Below are positions 10,200 to 18,262 of a stretch of 64,000 bases of DNA, piece after piece (position 1 is the stretch's first letter; every line of letters begins with the position of its first letter). This DNA comes from Bacteroidota bacterium (GTDB lineage Bacteria; Bacteroidota; Bacteroidia; Chitinophagales; Chitinophagaceae). The position numbers and the translations under genes were made by a program. The notes beneath the pieces were generated by a model. The model saw only the letters and a program-made list of their open reading frames with translations. It did not search any database and was not told where the DNA came from. The stretch is from assembly GCA_020161535.1 (NCBI GenBank), contig JAIUNW010000005.1:124001-188000 (forward strand), read 5' to 3'.

Positions 10200-10790
10200 A
10201 TGCTACGCATCGGCATCACCGGTGGAATCGGTAGCGGCAAATCAGTGGTTGCCCGGGTTTTCGAAAACCTGGGCATTCCTGTTTATAATGCCGACAACAC
10301 GGCTAAAATGTTGATGGAAACCGATGTATCGCTGGTAGAAAAGATCACCCGGCTTTTTGGTCCCGCAGCCTATACCGACCAACGGCTCAACCGTTCCTAC
10401 ATCGCTGCACAGGTATTCAACAACCAGGAAAAGCTCGATGCCCTCAATGCCATTGTACACCCCGCGGTAATACAATATGGCGAAGACTGGTTTGCGCGCC
10501 AGCATGCACCCTATGCCATCAAAGAAGCAGCGCTGTTTTTCGAAACCGGCACAGCCGGACAGATGGACAAGATGATTGGTGTATCTGCACCTGTCGCCCT
10601 GCGCATCCAGCGCGCAATGCAGCGCGACCAGCTTTCGCGCGAGCAGATCAAAAATCGCATGGATAAGCAGTTGGATGAATCGATTAAAATGCGGTTATGT
10701 GATTATGTGGTGGTAAACGATGACCAGCATTTGGTGTTGCCGCAGGTTTTGCGGCTCGATAGTTTGTTCCGGCTGCAGGGAGATCGCTGA
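10200..10790 (+). CDS. coaE: dephospho-CoA kinase
   Basis: 196 residues from the ATG at 10200. The P-loop GGIGSGKS lies at about 8-15, followed by PVYNADNTAK (about 29-38), the acceptor-binding HPAVIQ (about 86-91) and the lid region RDQLSREQIKNRM (about 143-155). The enzyme phosphorylates dephospho-CoA at the 3' position, the last step of CoA synthesis. The start was chosen at MLRIGITGG because an upstream in-frame start would lie inside yajC. The last codons (GDR) are encoded by GGAGATCGC, a sequence that recurs 22 bases later as the start of the adjoining repeat arm. Confidence 0.95.
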   Translation: MLRIGITGGIGSGKSVVARVFENLGIPVYNADNTAKMLMETDVSLVEKITRLFGPAAYTDQRLNRSYIAAQVFNNQEKLDALNAIVHPAVIQYGEDWFARQHAPYAIKEAALFFETGTAGQMDKMIGVSAPVALRIQRAMQRDQLSREQIKNRMDKQLDESIKMRLCDYVVVNDDQHLVLPQVLRLDSLFRLQGDR

Positions 10791-10794
10791 GCAT

Positions 10795-10925
10795 GTAGGA
10801 GGAGATCGCGGTGGTTGTTTCTCGCTGAGACGCTTTTTGGTTTGTTTCTCGCAGAGATGTTTTTTTGTTTTGTTTCTCGCAGAGAGGTTTCTCGCAGAGA
10901 ACACTGAGGAACAGAGATTTTTTTA
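10795..10925 (+). repeat. left inverted arm of the coaE/aminotransferase repeat block
   Basis: Starts 4 bases after the coaE stop with TAGGAGGAGATCGCGG, then four copies of GTTTCTCGCWGAG and the tail GAGGAACAGAGATTTTTTT. The same series, with few mismatches, runs on the minus strand from 11871 down to about 11725, after the aminotransferase. So both convergent transcripts would end in the same sequence. Confidence 0.85.
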
Positions 10926-11160
10926 TGTGGGTGTTGCGGTTAGTGTATGTGGGCACTGCAATTAGAGTATGAGCACACCGTAGTTTATGTGCGTACCGTA
11001 AATTATATGCATACCACATTTTATGTTTACACCATAATTATAATACTTGGGCAACGCAATTATTGCGTAGAGACAACGCTATAATTGTGTAGAGGCATAG
11101 CAACTATTGCACATGGCCGCAGCAATTATTGTGTTTCAGCGCTACAATTAGTGCACACGA
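10926..11160 (+). repeat. degenerate tandem repeat, about 22-base period
   Basis: About ten units of 18-23 bases with the rough consensus GTGTAGAGGCAACGCAATTATT. The best preserved units lie at about 11045-11155 (for example GCGTAGAGACAACGCTATAATT followed by GTGTAGAGGCATAGCAACTATT). Earlier units are more diverged. There are no unique spacers between units, so this is not a CRISPR array. No coding potential is convincing. Confidence 0.75.
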
Positions 11161-11408
11161 TCGTGCTTTAGAATATGATGTCGCCTCGCCACACATTTGG
11201 ATCATTATGCAAACCAAGCCGCTGCATACCGCAGCAATCATCCATCCAATAAATTAGTTTTAAATAATACAGCGGCCTCTGTTCCTCCGCGGCCTCTGCG
11301 AGAAACAAAAAAACATCTCGGCAATAAACCTCTCCGCGAGAAAAAAAATATCTACATCGTAAAAAATCACGCATCACCAAGCTAACGCAGCGCGAAAAAA
11401 ACATCCAT

Positions 11409-11435
11409 AAAAAGTCGCTCCAAAAACGGAACGGC
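11409..11435 (-). terminator. repeat-borne terminator hairpin, copy 1
   Basis: On the minus strand GCCGTTCC, loop GTTTTT, GGAGCGAC, then TTTTT. One stem mismatch compared with the two other copies at 11573 and 11698. Confidence 0.5.
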
Positions 11436-11572
11436 CTAAAAAATATACCGCCGCCTCTGTTCCTCCGCGGCCTCTGCGAGAAACATCTCCGCGAGAAACA
11501 AAAAAACATCTCAGTAAGTAACCTCTCCGCGAGAAACAAAAAAAACCACTCGACGTGAAACCCCCTACGCGC

Positions 11573-11600
11573 AAAAAAGCCGCTCCAGAAACGGAACGGC
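11573..11600 (-). terminator. repeat-borne terminator hairpin, copy 2
   Basis: On the minus strand GCCGTTCC, loop GTTTCT, GGAGCGGC (one U-G pair), then TTTTTT. It has the form of a rho-independent terminator for transcription from the aminotransferase. Confidence 0.65.
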
Positions 11601-11697
11601 TAAAAATATACCGTAGCCTCTGTTCCTCTGCGGCCTCTGCGAGAAACCTCTCCGCGAGAAACAAAAAAAACCACTCGACGTGAATCCCTCTACGCGC

Positions 11698-11725
11698 AAA
11701 AAAGCCGCTCCAAAAACGGAACGGC
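11698..11725 (-). terminator. repeat-borne terminator hairpin, copy 3 (nearest the gene)
   Basis: On the minus strand GCCGTTCC, loop GTTTTT, GGAGCGGC, then TTTTTT. It lies about 140 bases after the aminotransferase stop and is the first of three equivalent hairpins in the array. Confidence 0.65.
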
Positions 11726-11866
11726 TAAAAATATACCGTAGCCTCTGTTCCTCTGTGGTCTCTGCGAGAAACCTCTCTGCGAGAAACAAAACAACATCTC
11801 AGCAATAAACTTCTCCGCGAGAAACAAAACAAAAACCTCTCCGCGAGAAACAACCGCCGCGATCTC

Positions 11867-13057
11867 CTACCGCAGCTTAGAGAGCACTTCCTTAATACGC
11901 GCCATCCCCTCCTTAATCTTCGGCAGGCTGTTCGTATACGCAATTCGAATACAATTTTCTTCTCCGAATGCCTTGCCTGTCACCGTGGTCACATAGGCGT
12001 TCTCCAGAATATAAAAACAGAGTTCGTCTGAATTGTGAATCGTCACCTTGCCATCTGATTTTCCGAAATAAGAAGAGATATCCGGAAACACATAAAAAGC
12101 ACCATCGGGTTCATTGCAGGAAACGCCAGGAATCTCGGCCAGCAATTGCATGATGGTCTTTTTGCGTTCAGCAAATGCGGTTACCATGTCGCGGCTGGGC
12201 GTAAGGTCGGTAGTCAGTGCCACCACCGCCGCTTTCTGCGTTACGGCATTGGCGCCACTGGTGATTTGGCCCTGCACTTTTTCGCAGCCCTTTACGATTT
12301 CGGGCGAAGCAGCGATATAACCCAGGCGATAGCCGGTCATCGCAAAACCCTTGCTCAAGCCATTGATGATGACTACCCGATCTTTGATATCAGCAAATTG
12401 TGCGATGCTTTCGTGTTTGCCATTGTAGTTGATGTATTCATAAATCTCATCGCTCATGATATATACCTGCGGATGCTTGCGGAAAACCTCGGCCAGCGCA
12501 GCGAGTTCTGTTTTCGTATATACGGCACCGGTAGGATTCGAAGGCGACGAAAACATGAACAATTTCGTACGGTCGGTGATAGCGGCTTCCACTTCGGCGG
12601 CGCTTACTTTGTAATTGGCCGAGGCCTTGGTGCGAATCATCACCGGTTTGCCTTCATTCATCCGAACAATCTCTGAATACGATACCCAATACGGCGTCGG
12701 AATGATCACCTCATCGTCTTTATCAATCAGTGCCATGATCAGGTTGGCAATGCTTTGCTTGGCACCGGTTGACACCAAAATATTCTCCGGCTTATAGTCG
12801 AGGTTATTGTCGCGCTTCAGTTTGGCACAGATCGCTTCCCGCAGGTCGGGATAACCCGCCACTGGCGGATAATGACTCCAGTTGTCATCCACCGCTTTCT
12901 TCGCCGCTTCCTTGATATGGGCAGGCGTATCAAAATCAGGTTCTCCCAGGCTGAGGTCGATGACATCGAATCCTTTCGCACGCAATTCACGGCCCATTTT
13001 GGCCATCCGGAGCGTTTCCGGTTCACTGAAGCGTTGTAAACGCGCTGATAAAGACAT
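11867..13057 (-). CDS. pyridoxal-phosphate aminotransferase, aspartate aminotransferase type (class I)
   Basis: 396 residues, normal length. Typical segments: DLSLGEPDFDTP (about 35-46), STGAKQSIANL (about 96-106), SPSNPTGAVY (about 171-180), and the PLP-lysine motif LSKGFAMTGYRLGY (about 234-247). An arginine near the C-terminus (ENCIRIAYTNS) would bind the substrate carboxylate. It probably moves amino groups between aspartate or a related amino acid and 2-oxoglutarate in the cytoplasm; the exact substrate cannot be read. The next minus-strand gene upstream (DUF4397) ends 53 bases before its start. Its TAG stop lies at the edge of the repeat array. Confidence 0.92.
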   Translation of the reverse strand: MSLSARLQRFSEPETLRMAKMGRELRAKGFDVIDLSLGEPDFDTPAHIKEAAKKAVDDNWSHYPPVAGYPDLREAICAKLKRDNNLDYKPENILVSTGAKQSIANLIMALIDKDDEVIIPTPYWVSYSEIVRMNEGKPVMIRTKASANYKVSAAEVEAAITDRTKLFMFSSPSNPTGAVYTKTELAALAEVFRKHPQVYIMSDEIYEYINYNGKHESIAQFADIKDRVVIINGLSKGFAMTGYRLGYIAASPEIVKGCEKVQGQITSGANAVTQKAAVVALTTDLTPSRDMVTAFAERKKTIMQLLAEIPGVSCNEPDGAFYVFPDISSYFGKSDGKVTIHNSDELCFYILENAYVTTVTGKAFGEENCIRIAYTNSLPKIKEGMARIKEVLSKLR

Positions 13058-13110
13058 GGTATGTTGAGTAGATTATTCTGTTTGCTTGGGTCAACAGCCG
13101 GCGAAATTAA

Positions 13111-13851
13111 CTATTTCATCTGTAATAACAGCTTCATTTGCGGTTTCAGGTCGCCCGTACCGCCTGGCTGGCCCACAGCCAAAATCGAATAAAGCTCGTT
13201 GTTCTTAATCGTGACGGTATCCATAAAAAGCGTATTGTAAAACCGGTCTTTCATCATCATTTGCCAGTTGCCCGGACGCAAACTAAAATTGAAACTGCCG
13301 CTTACCGATTTGTCACGGCCCACAAATGGCTTTTTATTCACCAGGCGCTGTATGGCGGTATCAATGCCCAAGGTATCCAGCACATTGATCCGATGCATCC
13401 AAAGGCTGATGCTGTCGCCACCCCGGTAACAATTGATGAAGCGCACCCGCCCCACACTGTCGTTTTGCGATGGCGCGTCGGTTACAATCAGTAGTTGCGC
13501 CACCTGCTGGGCATCGACCGAATCATAGTGCACCAATGTGTAATAGGCACCCGCGTTCCAGGAAACAAATTTATTGAGCGAAACGGCCTCGCCGCCCACC
13601 ACCCAGGTCGAATTACGAATGCCCGGTGCCGTTTCAATATACCCGCCATTGCCCTGGCTGCTGACGGAGATCTCCCCAAAAGCCACCGGTGTTGTCAACA
13701 AGGGTATATCATCGAGCAACAAATTGACTGAATCGCTCGAAAGGGCCATATTGATGATTGCTATCCGTGCCTTGGGACTGCCCGTGGTTTCATCGCGCTG
13801 ACAACCAATGAGTAAGAGGAAACCCACTATCAGAATAAAGATTTTTCTCAT
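13111..13851 (-). CDS. DUF4397-like lipoprotein
   Basis: 246 residues. The signal peptide ends LLIGCQRD, a lipobox with Cys about 17. Two Ig-like segments follow, with the strand patterns KARIAIINMALSSDSVNLLLDD (about 27-48, start of domain 1) and GRVRFINCYRGGDSISLWM (about 135-153, start of domain 2). This is the pattern of DUF4397-type surface lipoproteins, whose function is unknown. Its promoter probably lies in the 208-base region shared with secDF, which is divergent. Confidence 0.7.
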   Translation of the reverse strand: MRKIFILIVGFLLLIGCQRDETTGSPKARIAIINMALSSDSVNLLLDDIPLLTTPVAFGEISVSSQGNGGYIETAPGIRNSTWVVGGEAVSLNKFVSWNAGAYYTLVHYDSVDAQQVAQLLIVTDAPSQNDSVGRVRFINCYRGGDSISLWMHRINVLDTLGIDTAIQRLVNKKPFVGRDKSVSGSFNFSLRPGNWQMMMKDRFYNTLFMDTVTIKNNELYSILAVGQPGGTGDLKPQMKLLLQMK

Positions 13852-14017
13852 ATCTGGACATCTTTTCCCGTGTCAGCGTCCGCCTCAATGGCGAACAAAC
13901 GGCCTGCACCCCGTTTTTGGGCTGCCATCCCGACACCAGAATCCGGTCTGCAAGATAGGCCGAATGCATGAACCGTTGGCCCAAACCCTTTCCCTGTCAA
14001 TATTTCGGGCGAAATCC

Positions 14018-14025
14018 TATATTTG
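14018..14025 (+). promoter_or_regulatory. secDF -7 box
   Basis: TATATTTG matches TAnnTTTG and lies 34 bases before the secDF ATG. No TTG is found 17-23 bases upstream (a CTG is close), so the -33 element is weak or absent. Confidence 0.5.
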
Positions 14026-14059
14026 CACCTCTTTAAAAAATAACGAAACAAAAAACGCG

Positions 14060-17000
14060 ATGAGAAGTCTGGTGAGCATTTTTGCTGCATTCCTGATCCT
14101 GATTTCCCTGTACCAGCTTTCCTTCACCTGGTTTGTGAATAAGCACGAAAAAGCCATAGAAGTAAAGGCCCAGCGGTTTGTAAATTCATTGCCAACCCCT
14201 GCGCAAAAGTATCCCGGAAACCCTAGCACACAGGCGCTGTACAAAGACAGCCTGGATGATATCCTGAAAGCGCGCGTGCGTTTTCTGCAAGACAGCACCA
14301 AAAACGAAAAGATTACCTGGTGGGGACAAACCTACCAGAAAGCTAAAGAGAGTGAACTGCTGCTGGGTCTCGATCTGCAGGGTGGTATCAACGTAACCAT
14401 GGATGTGGCGCTGGATGGATTGATCCGCGGACTATCAAACAATCCTTCTGATCCCGTACTGAAGAAAACAATTGAAGAAGCGCTGAAGCGGAAAGTAAAT
14501 TCTGATGCAGACTTCATCACCATCTTCTCGCAAACATTCAAGGAATTAAACCCGGGCGTTAAGTTGGCACCACTTTTTGCCAATAGCACCCGCAACAAAT
14601 TGAAGATTGATGCGAGCGACGACGCCGTGATCAAATATATCCGCGAACAATCTGTAGCTGCGATGAAGCAGACCTACGATGTACTCACCAAACGTATCGA
14701 TAAGTTTGGCGTGGCGCAACCCAATATCAGCCTCGACGAAAACAAGGGTATCATTACCGTAGAACTAGCCGGTGCTTCTGATCCCGAACGTGTTCGCAAA
14801 TACCTGCAGTCTACTGCCAACCTGCAATTCTTCGAAGTATATAATATTGGCGAGCTCGACAAGAGCCTTGAAGCGGCTGATAAAGCACTGGCTGCAGAAC
14901 TGAAAGGTGTTAAATTGGCAGACACGGTTAAAACAGTGAAAATTGATACCGTTAAAGCAGCCAATGACACTGCCAATAAATCACTGGCCGATGTATTGAA
15001 AGGCAATACCGATACCAGCAAAGCTGGCCAGTCGGTCGACCAGGTTCGCAAAGACCATCCGTTGATCACATCCATCTCTTTCGTTAATCCGCAGGATGCG
15101 AATAAAGATGGCCGTCCGGAGTTTGCTCCCTATCTCGGTTTTGTACCAACCAAAGACACCGGACTGGTTTCTTCTTACCTGAACAACCCGGTGGTTACCG
15201 GCAATATGCCCGGCGACGTGAAGTTTCTGTACGGCATGGCTGAGAAAGACAAAGACGGAAAAGAAATGGATTATGTTCCGCTCTATGCCATCAAGAAAGT
15301 ACCCGGTACCGATAAAGCAAAACTTGAAGGCGAATACATCACCGATGCTTACCAGGATTTCAACTCCATTACCAGCCAGGTAACGGTGAATATGTCCATG
15401 AACAAGCAGGGTGAAAAGATCTGGGCGAAGATGACCGGCGATAATGTAGGTCGCGCCATCGCCATCGTGCTCGACGATATTGTTTACTCTGCACCCAATG
15501 TGAACGAAGCCATCACCGGCGGCAATTCTGCCATCAGTGGTTCTTTCACGGTACAAGAAGGACAGGATCTGGCAAATATCCTGAAGAGCGGAAAGCTCGA
15601 TGCCCCTGCAAAAATTGTACAGGAACAAGTGGTTGGTCCGACCCTCGGCCAGGAAGCCGTTAAAGGTGGTACCATGGCATTCGTGATCTCTTTCGGCATC
15701 ATCTTCCTGTTGATGTTGGTGTATTATAATACAGCAGGATGGGTGGCCAATATCGCGCTGATCCTGAACCTGCTCTTCACTGTTGGGGTGTTGAGTGCAC
15801 TGAATGCAACACTGACAGCAGCCGGTATTGCGGGGCTTGTACTGACCATCGGTATGGCGGTTGATACCAACGTTATCATCTTTGAACGTATCAAAGACGA
15901 ACTGACGCATGGTAAGAGCTACCAGCAGGCGGTTAATGATGGTTACCGTAGATCATTGGCGCCGGTATTGGATGGTCACATCACTACCCTGTTGACCGCG
16001 ATTATTTTGTTCTACTTCGGTCTTGGTCCCGTACTCGGCTTCGCCACCACGCAGATCCTCGGTATTTTGCTGAGCTTGTTCTGCGGTATTTTGGTTAGCC
16101 GACTGATCACTGATTTCTATACCAATAAGAACCGCCACTTCAACTACTTCACCAATATCAGCCGAAGCATTTTCAAACATGCGCAGTATAATTTCGTGAA
16201 GTACCGGAAAGTGACCTATATTATTTCTTTCATCGTATTGGCACTGGGTATTGGCGCCATGTTCAATGGCTTCAAACAAGGTGTTGAATTCAGTGGCGGT
16301 CGCTCCTATATTGTTAAATTCCCGCAGGCGGTGAAAGAGCAGGAAGTGGGCGATGCGTTGGAGAAAGTATTTGATCGTTACCCGGTGATTAAAACCTACG
16401 GCGGACCAACACAGTTGGATATCACGACCGATTATATGGTGGAGAAAGCATCCCCCGAAGCCGATGCGGAAGTGCAGGCTAAACTCTTTGAAGGCTTGAA
16501 ACCATTCCTGCCCGCCAATACCACCGCAGCAGAATTCAATACCAAGTACAAGCAAGCCAGCAAGCGTGTTGACCCGACGATTTCCGACGACTTGAAATCG
16601 GGTGCTAAATGGGCTACATTCTGGTCGCTCCTGGCGATCACTTTGTATATCCTGATCCGCTTCCGCGACTGGCGATATTCACTGGGAACCATTGTGGCTT
16701 TGTTGCACGACGTGTTGGTAACGCTGGCAGTGTTCTCCTTCTTCAAGAATATTGTACCCTTCCCGCTTGAGATCGATCAGCACTTTATTGCAGCGATCCT
16801 GACGGTGATTGGTTTCTCGATGAACGATACCGTGATTGTATTCGATCGGGTGCGTGAAAACAGCCACCTGATGAAAGGGGCCAGCAAAGCCACTATCATC
16901 AATAAATCGATCAATGATACCCTGAGTCGTACCATCATGACTTCGGTAACTGTATTCCTGACCATCCTGGTGTTGTTCCTGGTAGGTGGTGAAGTAACCA

Positions 17001-17134
17001 AAGGTTTCGCCTTCGCGATGCTGATCGGTGTGATCACCGGTTGTTACTCTTCCATCTTTGTAGCAGCACCGATCCTTGTGGACTTCGGCAAAGACAAGCC
17101 ACTGGGTGAGTCAAACCTGGAACAAGAAAACTGA
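14060..17134 (+). CDS. secDF: protein translocase SecD-SecF fusion
   Basis: 1024 residues from the ATG at 14060 (MRSLVSIFAAFLILIS), chosen because the first membrane helix starts there. The SecD half has LGLDLQGGINVTMDV (about 100), a large periplasmic domain with a Lys/Asp/Thr-rich insert at about 285-345, and the helix motif GMAVDTNVIIFERIKDE. The SecF half begins near 700, with QGVEFSGGRSYIVKFP and VIGFSMNDTVIVFDRVREN. SecDF uses the proton motive force to pull exported proteins through SecYEG. A fused protein is common in Bacteroidota. The transcript probably ends at the hairpin at 17200-17234, which lies inside the following repeat block. Confidence 0.97.
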   Translation: MRSLVSIFAAFLILISLYQLSFTWFVNKHEKAIEVKAQRFVNSLPTPAQKYPGNPSTQALYKDSLDDILKARVRFLQDSTKNEKITWWGQTYQKAKESELLLGLDLQGGINVTMDVALDGLIRGLSNNPSDPVLKKTIEEALKRKVNSDADFITIFSQTFKELNPGVKLAPLFANSTRNKLKIDASDDAVIKYIREQSVAAMKQTYDVLTKRIDKFGVAQPNISLDENKGIITVELAGASDPERVRKYLQSTANLQFFEVYNIGELDKSLEAADKALAAELKGVKLADTVKTVKIDTVKAANDTANKSLADVLKGNTDTSKAGQSVDQVRKDHPLITSISFVNPQDANKDGRPEFAPYLGFVPTKDTGLVSSYLNNPVVTGNMPGDVKFLYGMAEKDKDGKEMDYVPLYAIKKVPGTDKAKLEGEYITDAYQDFNSITSQVTVNMSMNKQGEKIWAKMTGDNVGRAIAIVLDDIVYSAPNVNEAITGGNSAISGSFTVQEGQDLANILKSGKLDAPAKIVQEQVVGPTLGQEAVKGGTMAFVISFGIIFLLMLVYYNTAGWVANIALILNLLFTVGVLSALNATLTAAGIAGLVLTIGMAVDTNVIIFERIKDELTHGKSYQQAVNDGYRRSLAPVLDGHITTLLTAIILFYFGLGPVLGFATTQILGILLSLFCGILVSRLITDFYTNKNRHFNYFTNISRSIFKHAQYNFVKYRKVTYIISFIVLALGIGAMFNGFKQGVEFSGGRSYIVKFPQAVKEQEVGDALEKVFDRYPVIKTYGGPTQLDITTDYMVEKASPEADAEVQAKLFEGLKPFLPANTTAAEFNTKYKQASKRVDPTISDDLKSGAKWATFWSLLAITLYILIRFRDWRYSLGTIVALLHDVLVTLAVFSFFKNIVPFPLEIDQHFIAAILTVIGFSMNDTVIVFDRVRENSHLMKGASKATIINKSINDTLSRTIMTSVTVFLTILVLFLVGGEVTKGFAFAMLIGVITGCYSSIFVAAPILVDFGKDKPLGESNLEQEN

Positions 17135-17140
17135 GCAATA

Positions 17141-17187
17141 GTTTAAGGTGTAAAGTTTAAGGGTTTAAGGTTGCTGCCGCTGGCTGT
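17141..17187 (+). repeat. left inverted arm of repeat block 2 (GTTTAAGG family)
   Basis: Starts 6 bases after the secDF stop: GTTTAAGGTGTAAAGTTTAA, then GGGTTTAAGGTTGCTGCCGC. The same sequence occurs inverted at 17737-17819 and at both ends of the block at 22331-23497. This copy lacks the GTGCGG half of the terminal palindrome. Confidence 0.8.
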
Positions 17188-17199
17188 GCAGCCAAAAAG

Positions 17200-17234
17200 A
17201 AAGGCAATTTGCTTCATAGGCAAGTTGCCTTTTT
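17200..17234 (+). terminator. secDF terminator
   Basis: AAAGGCAATTTGC, loop TTCATAG, GCAAGTTGCC, then TTTTT. The stem has one mismatch and a T-tract, so it should be rho-independent. It lies just inside the left arm of the repeat block. Confidence 0.75.
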
Positions 17235-17736
17235 GATTGGTGGCGGGATTTGTGTTTGGGTAGGTTTGGTGTTTGGGTAGGTTTAGTGGCGCTCTTTAGT
17301 GGCGGGACTTATTTTGTGGCGGGATTAATTTGCGTTGGAGGTTTGGTGGTGCTATTCAGTCTAGTAGTACAATTCAATGTCGGCATTCATTTAGATGGGA
17401 TTTGTATTTTTTATTGTAGCCGTCAAAAAGTATACGCTTAAAAGCATCCGTTTATAATTGCCCGTTTAAGGGCAGTTGACAAAACGTCGTCGACAATTGG
17501 GGGGGGAAAACTTACTTATATATTAGTGACAAATCTTAGTAAGTGCATCGAGGCAACCATTGAAACTTGACATGCAATGTCAAACGAAATTCGATCGTCG
17601 ATAGCCAATGAATTTCAAGTATATAATTGAAAGAAATTCGACAATTAGTATTCCTTTCATTCAAAAAAATCGTTCAAAATAAATCGAAGAACAGTCTCCA
17701 TTGAAATGCTACATACAATGGCCAAGAAAAAACAAC
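17235..17736. other. interior of repeat block 2, no gene; tandem repeats and hairpins
   Basis: No convincing coding region in about 500 bases. A 17-base direct repeat lies at 17252-17268 and 17269-17285 (GTGTTTGGGTAGGTTT). TGGCGGGA recurs three times before 17340. AT-rich DNA follows with hairpins: TGCCC/GGGCA at 17459-17474 and TTGACAT/ATGTCAA at about 17566-17583, then GAAATTC/GAATTTC. A run of eight G lies at 17499-17506. A structured RNA is possible, but nothing matches a class I know. Confidence 0.45.
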
Positions 17737-17819
17737 AGCACCCCCGCACGCGGCAGCAACCTTAAACGCCACACTTTTTACCTAAAACCAGTAGCTCGCT
17801 TAAACCTTAAACCTTAAAC
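17737..17819 (-). repeat. right inverted arm of repeat block 2 (GTTTAAGG family)
   Basis: On the minus strand GTTTAAGGTTTAAGGTTTAAG (outer end 17819), then GAGCTACTGG, then GTTTAAGGTTGCTGCCGCGTG and CGGGGGTGCTG. It ends 28 bases from the HesB/IscA gene stop. GAGCTACTGGT also occurs inside block 3 near 22474. Confidence 0.8.
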
Positions 17820-17847
17820 TACCATTTGAATCTCGACTTTCAGCCCT

Positions 17848-18195
17848 TTAGATGGCAAAGCTTGTTCCACATCCGCAGGTTTTGCTGGCGTTTGGATTGC
17901 GGAAGGTAAAGCCGCGGTTGTTGAGGCCATCCTGCCAGTCGATCTCCATGCCGGCGAGGTAGATGCCCTGGGATCTGTTCATGATACAGGGTATGTCTTC
18001 AATCGTAAAATGGTCATCATTGGCCGTATCGGGTTGATCGAACCCCAACACATAGCTTAATCCCGAACAGCCGCCTCCCTTCACCCCGATACGCAGCAAT
18101 TGCGTACGGTCAAAATCTGGCGCCGCCATCAGGCTTTTTATTTCTTTGATGGCACCGGCTGTTAATACCACCGGCGCGGCTATTGTCGTTTCCAT
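17848..18195 (-). CDS. HesB/IscA/ErpA-type iron-sulfur cluster protein
   Basis: 115 residues, normal length. The three conserved cysteines are present: KGGGCSGLSYVL (Cys about 43) and KTCGCGTSF (Cys about 107 and 109). A-type carriers bring Fe-S clusters to target proteins in the cytoplasm. The sequence does not separate IscA from ErpA. It is divergent from a membrane protein, with overlapping -7 boxes in the 67-base gap. Its 3' end faces repeat block 2. Confidence 0.92.
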   Translation of the reverse strand: METTIAAPVVLTAGAIKEIKSLMAAPDFDRTQLLRIGVKGGGCSGLSYVLGFDQPDTANDDHFTIEDIPCIMNRSQGIYLAGMEIDWQDGLNNRGFTFRNPNASKTCGCGTSFAI

Positions 18196-18207
18196 ACAGT
18201 TTCCACT

Positions 18208-18234
18208 TTGCTACAAAAATAACACTTAATTTTG
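18208..18234 (+). promoter_or_regulatory. promoter for the 18263 gene
   Basis: TTG (18208-18210), a 16-base spacer (slightly short), then TAATTTTG (18227-18234). The gene start lies 28 bases downstream. It overlaps the divergent minus-strand box at 18214-18221. Confidence 0.5.
18214..18221 (-). promoter_or_regulatory. -7 box for the HesB/IscA gene
   Basis: On the minus strand TATTTTTG, 18 bases before the ATG. No TTG was found at 17-23 bases. It lies 5 bases from the plus-strand box at 18227, so the two divergent promoters would compete. Confidence 0.45.
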
Positions 18235-18262
18235 TAGGTTAAAAGACTACAAATCGGCCTGT

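Larger units (their letters stand above)
11270..11871 (-). repeat. right inverted array of the coaE/aminotransferase block, about four tandem units
   Basis: Read on the minus strand from the aminotransferase stop, units of about 125-165 bases repeat. Each has one or more GTTTCTCGCGGAGAG motifs, then CGCAGAGGAACAGAGG, a TATATTTTTAG segment and a hairpin CCGTTCC/GGAGCGG. The hairpin core starts at 11706, 11581 and 11416 (plus-strand coordinates). A fourth, shorter unit lies at 11270-11345. The TAG stop of the aminotransferase lies at the edge of the first unit. The short ORFs here are repeat translations, not genes. Confidence 0.85.

Noticed and set aside
10684..11019. 111-residue minus-strand ORF with Thr/Lys-rich peptide
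   Set aside because: It overlaps the end of coaE antisense and is built of the GTTTCTCGCAGAG repeat and the 22-base array.
10926..11160. CRISPR array
   Set aside because: Units are contiguous and degenerate with no unique spacers, and no cas gene is in the window.
11168..11943. Several overlapping minus-strand ORFs with FLAERFLAE- and SRRGRGGTE-type peptides
   Set aside because: They translate the tandem DNA repeat in different frames, have no homologous length, and lie in an array with terminator hairpins.
13808..14059. N-terminal extension of secDF by 84 residues
   Set aside because: It overlaps the divergent DUF4397 gene and its promoter region, and the SecD signal helix begins at 14060.
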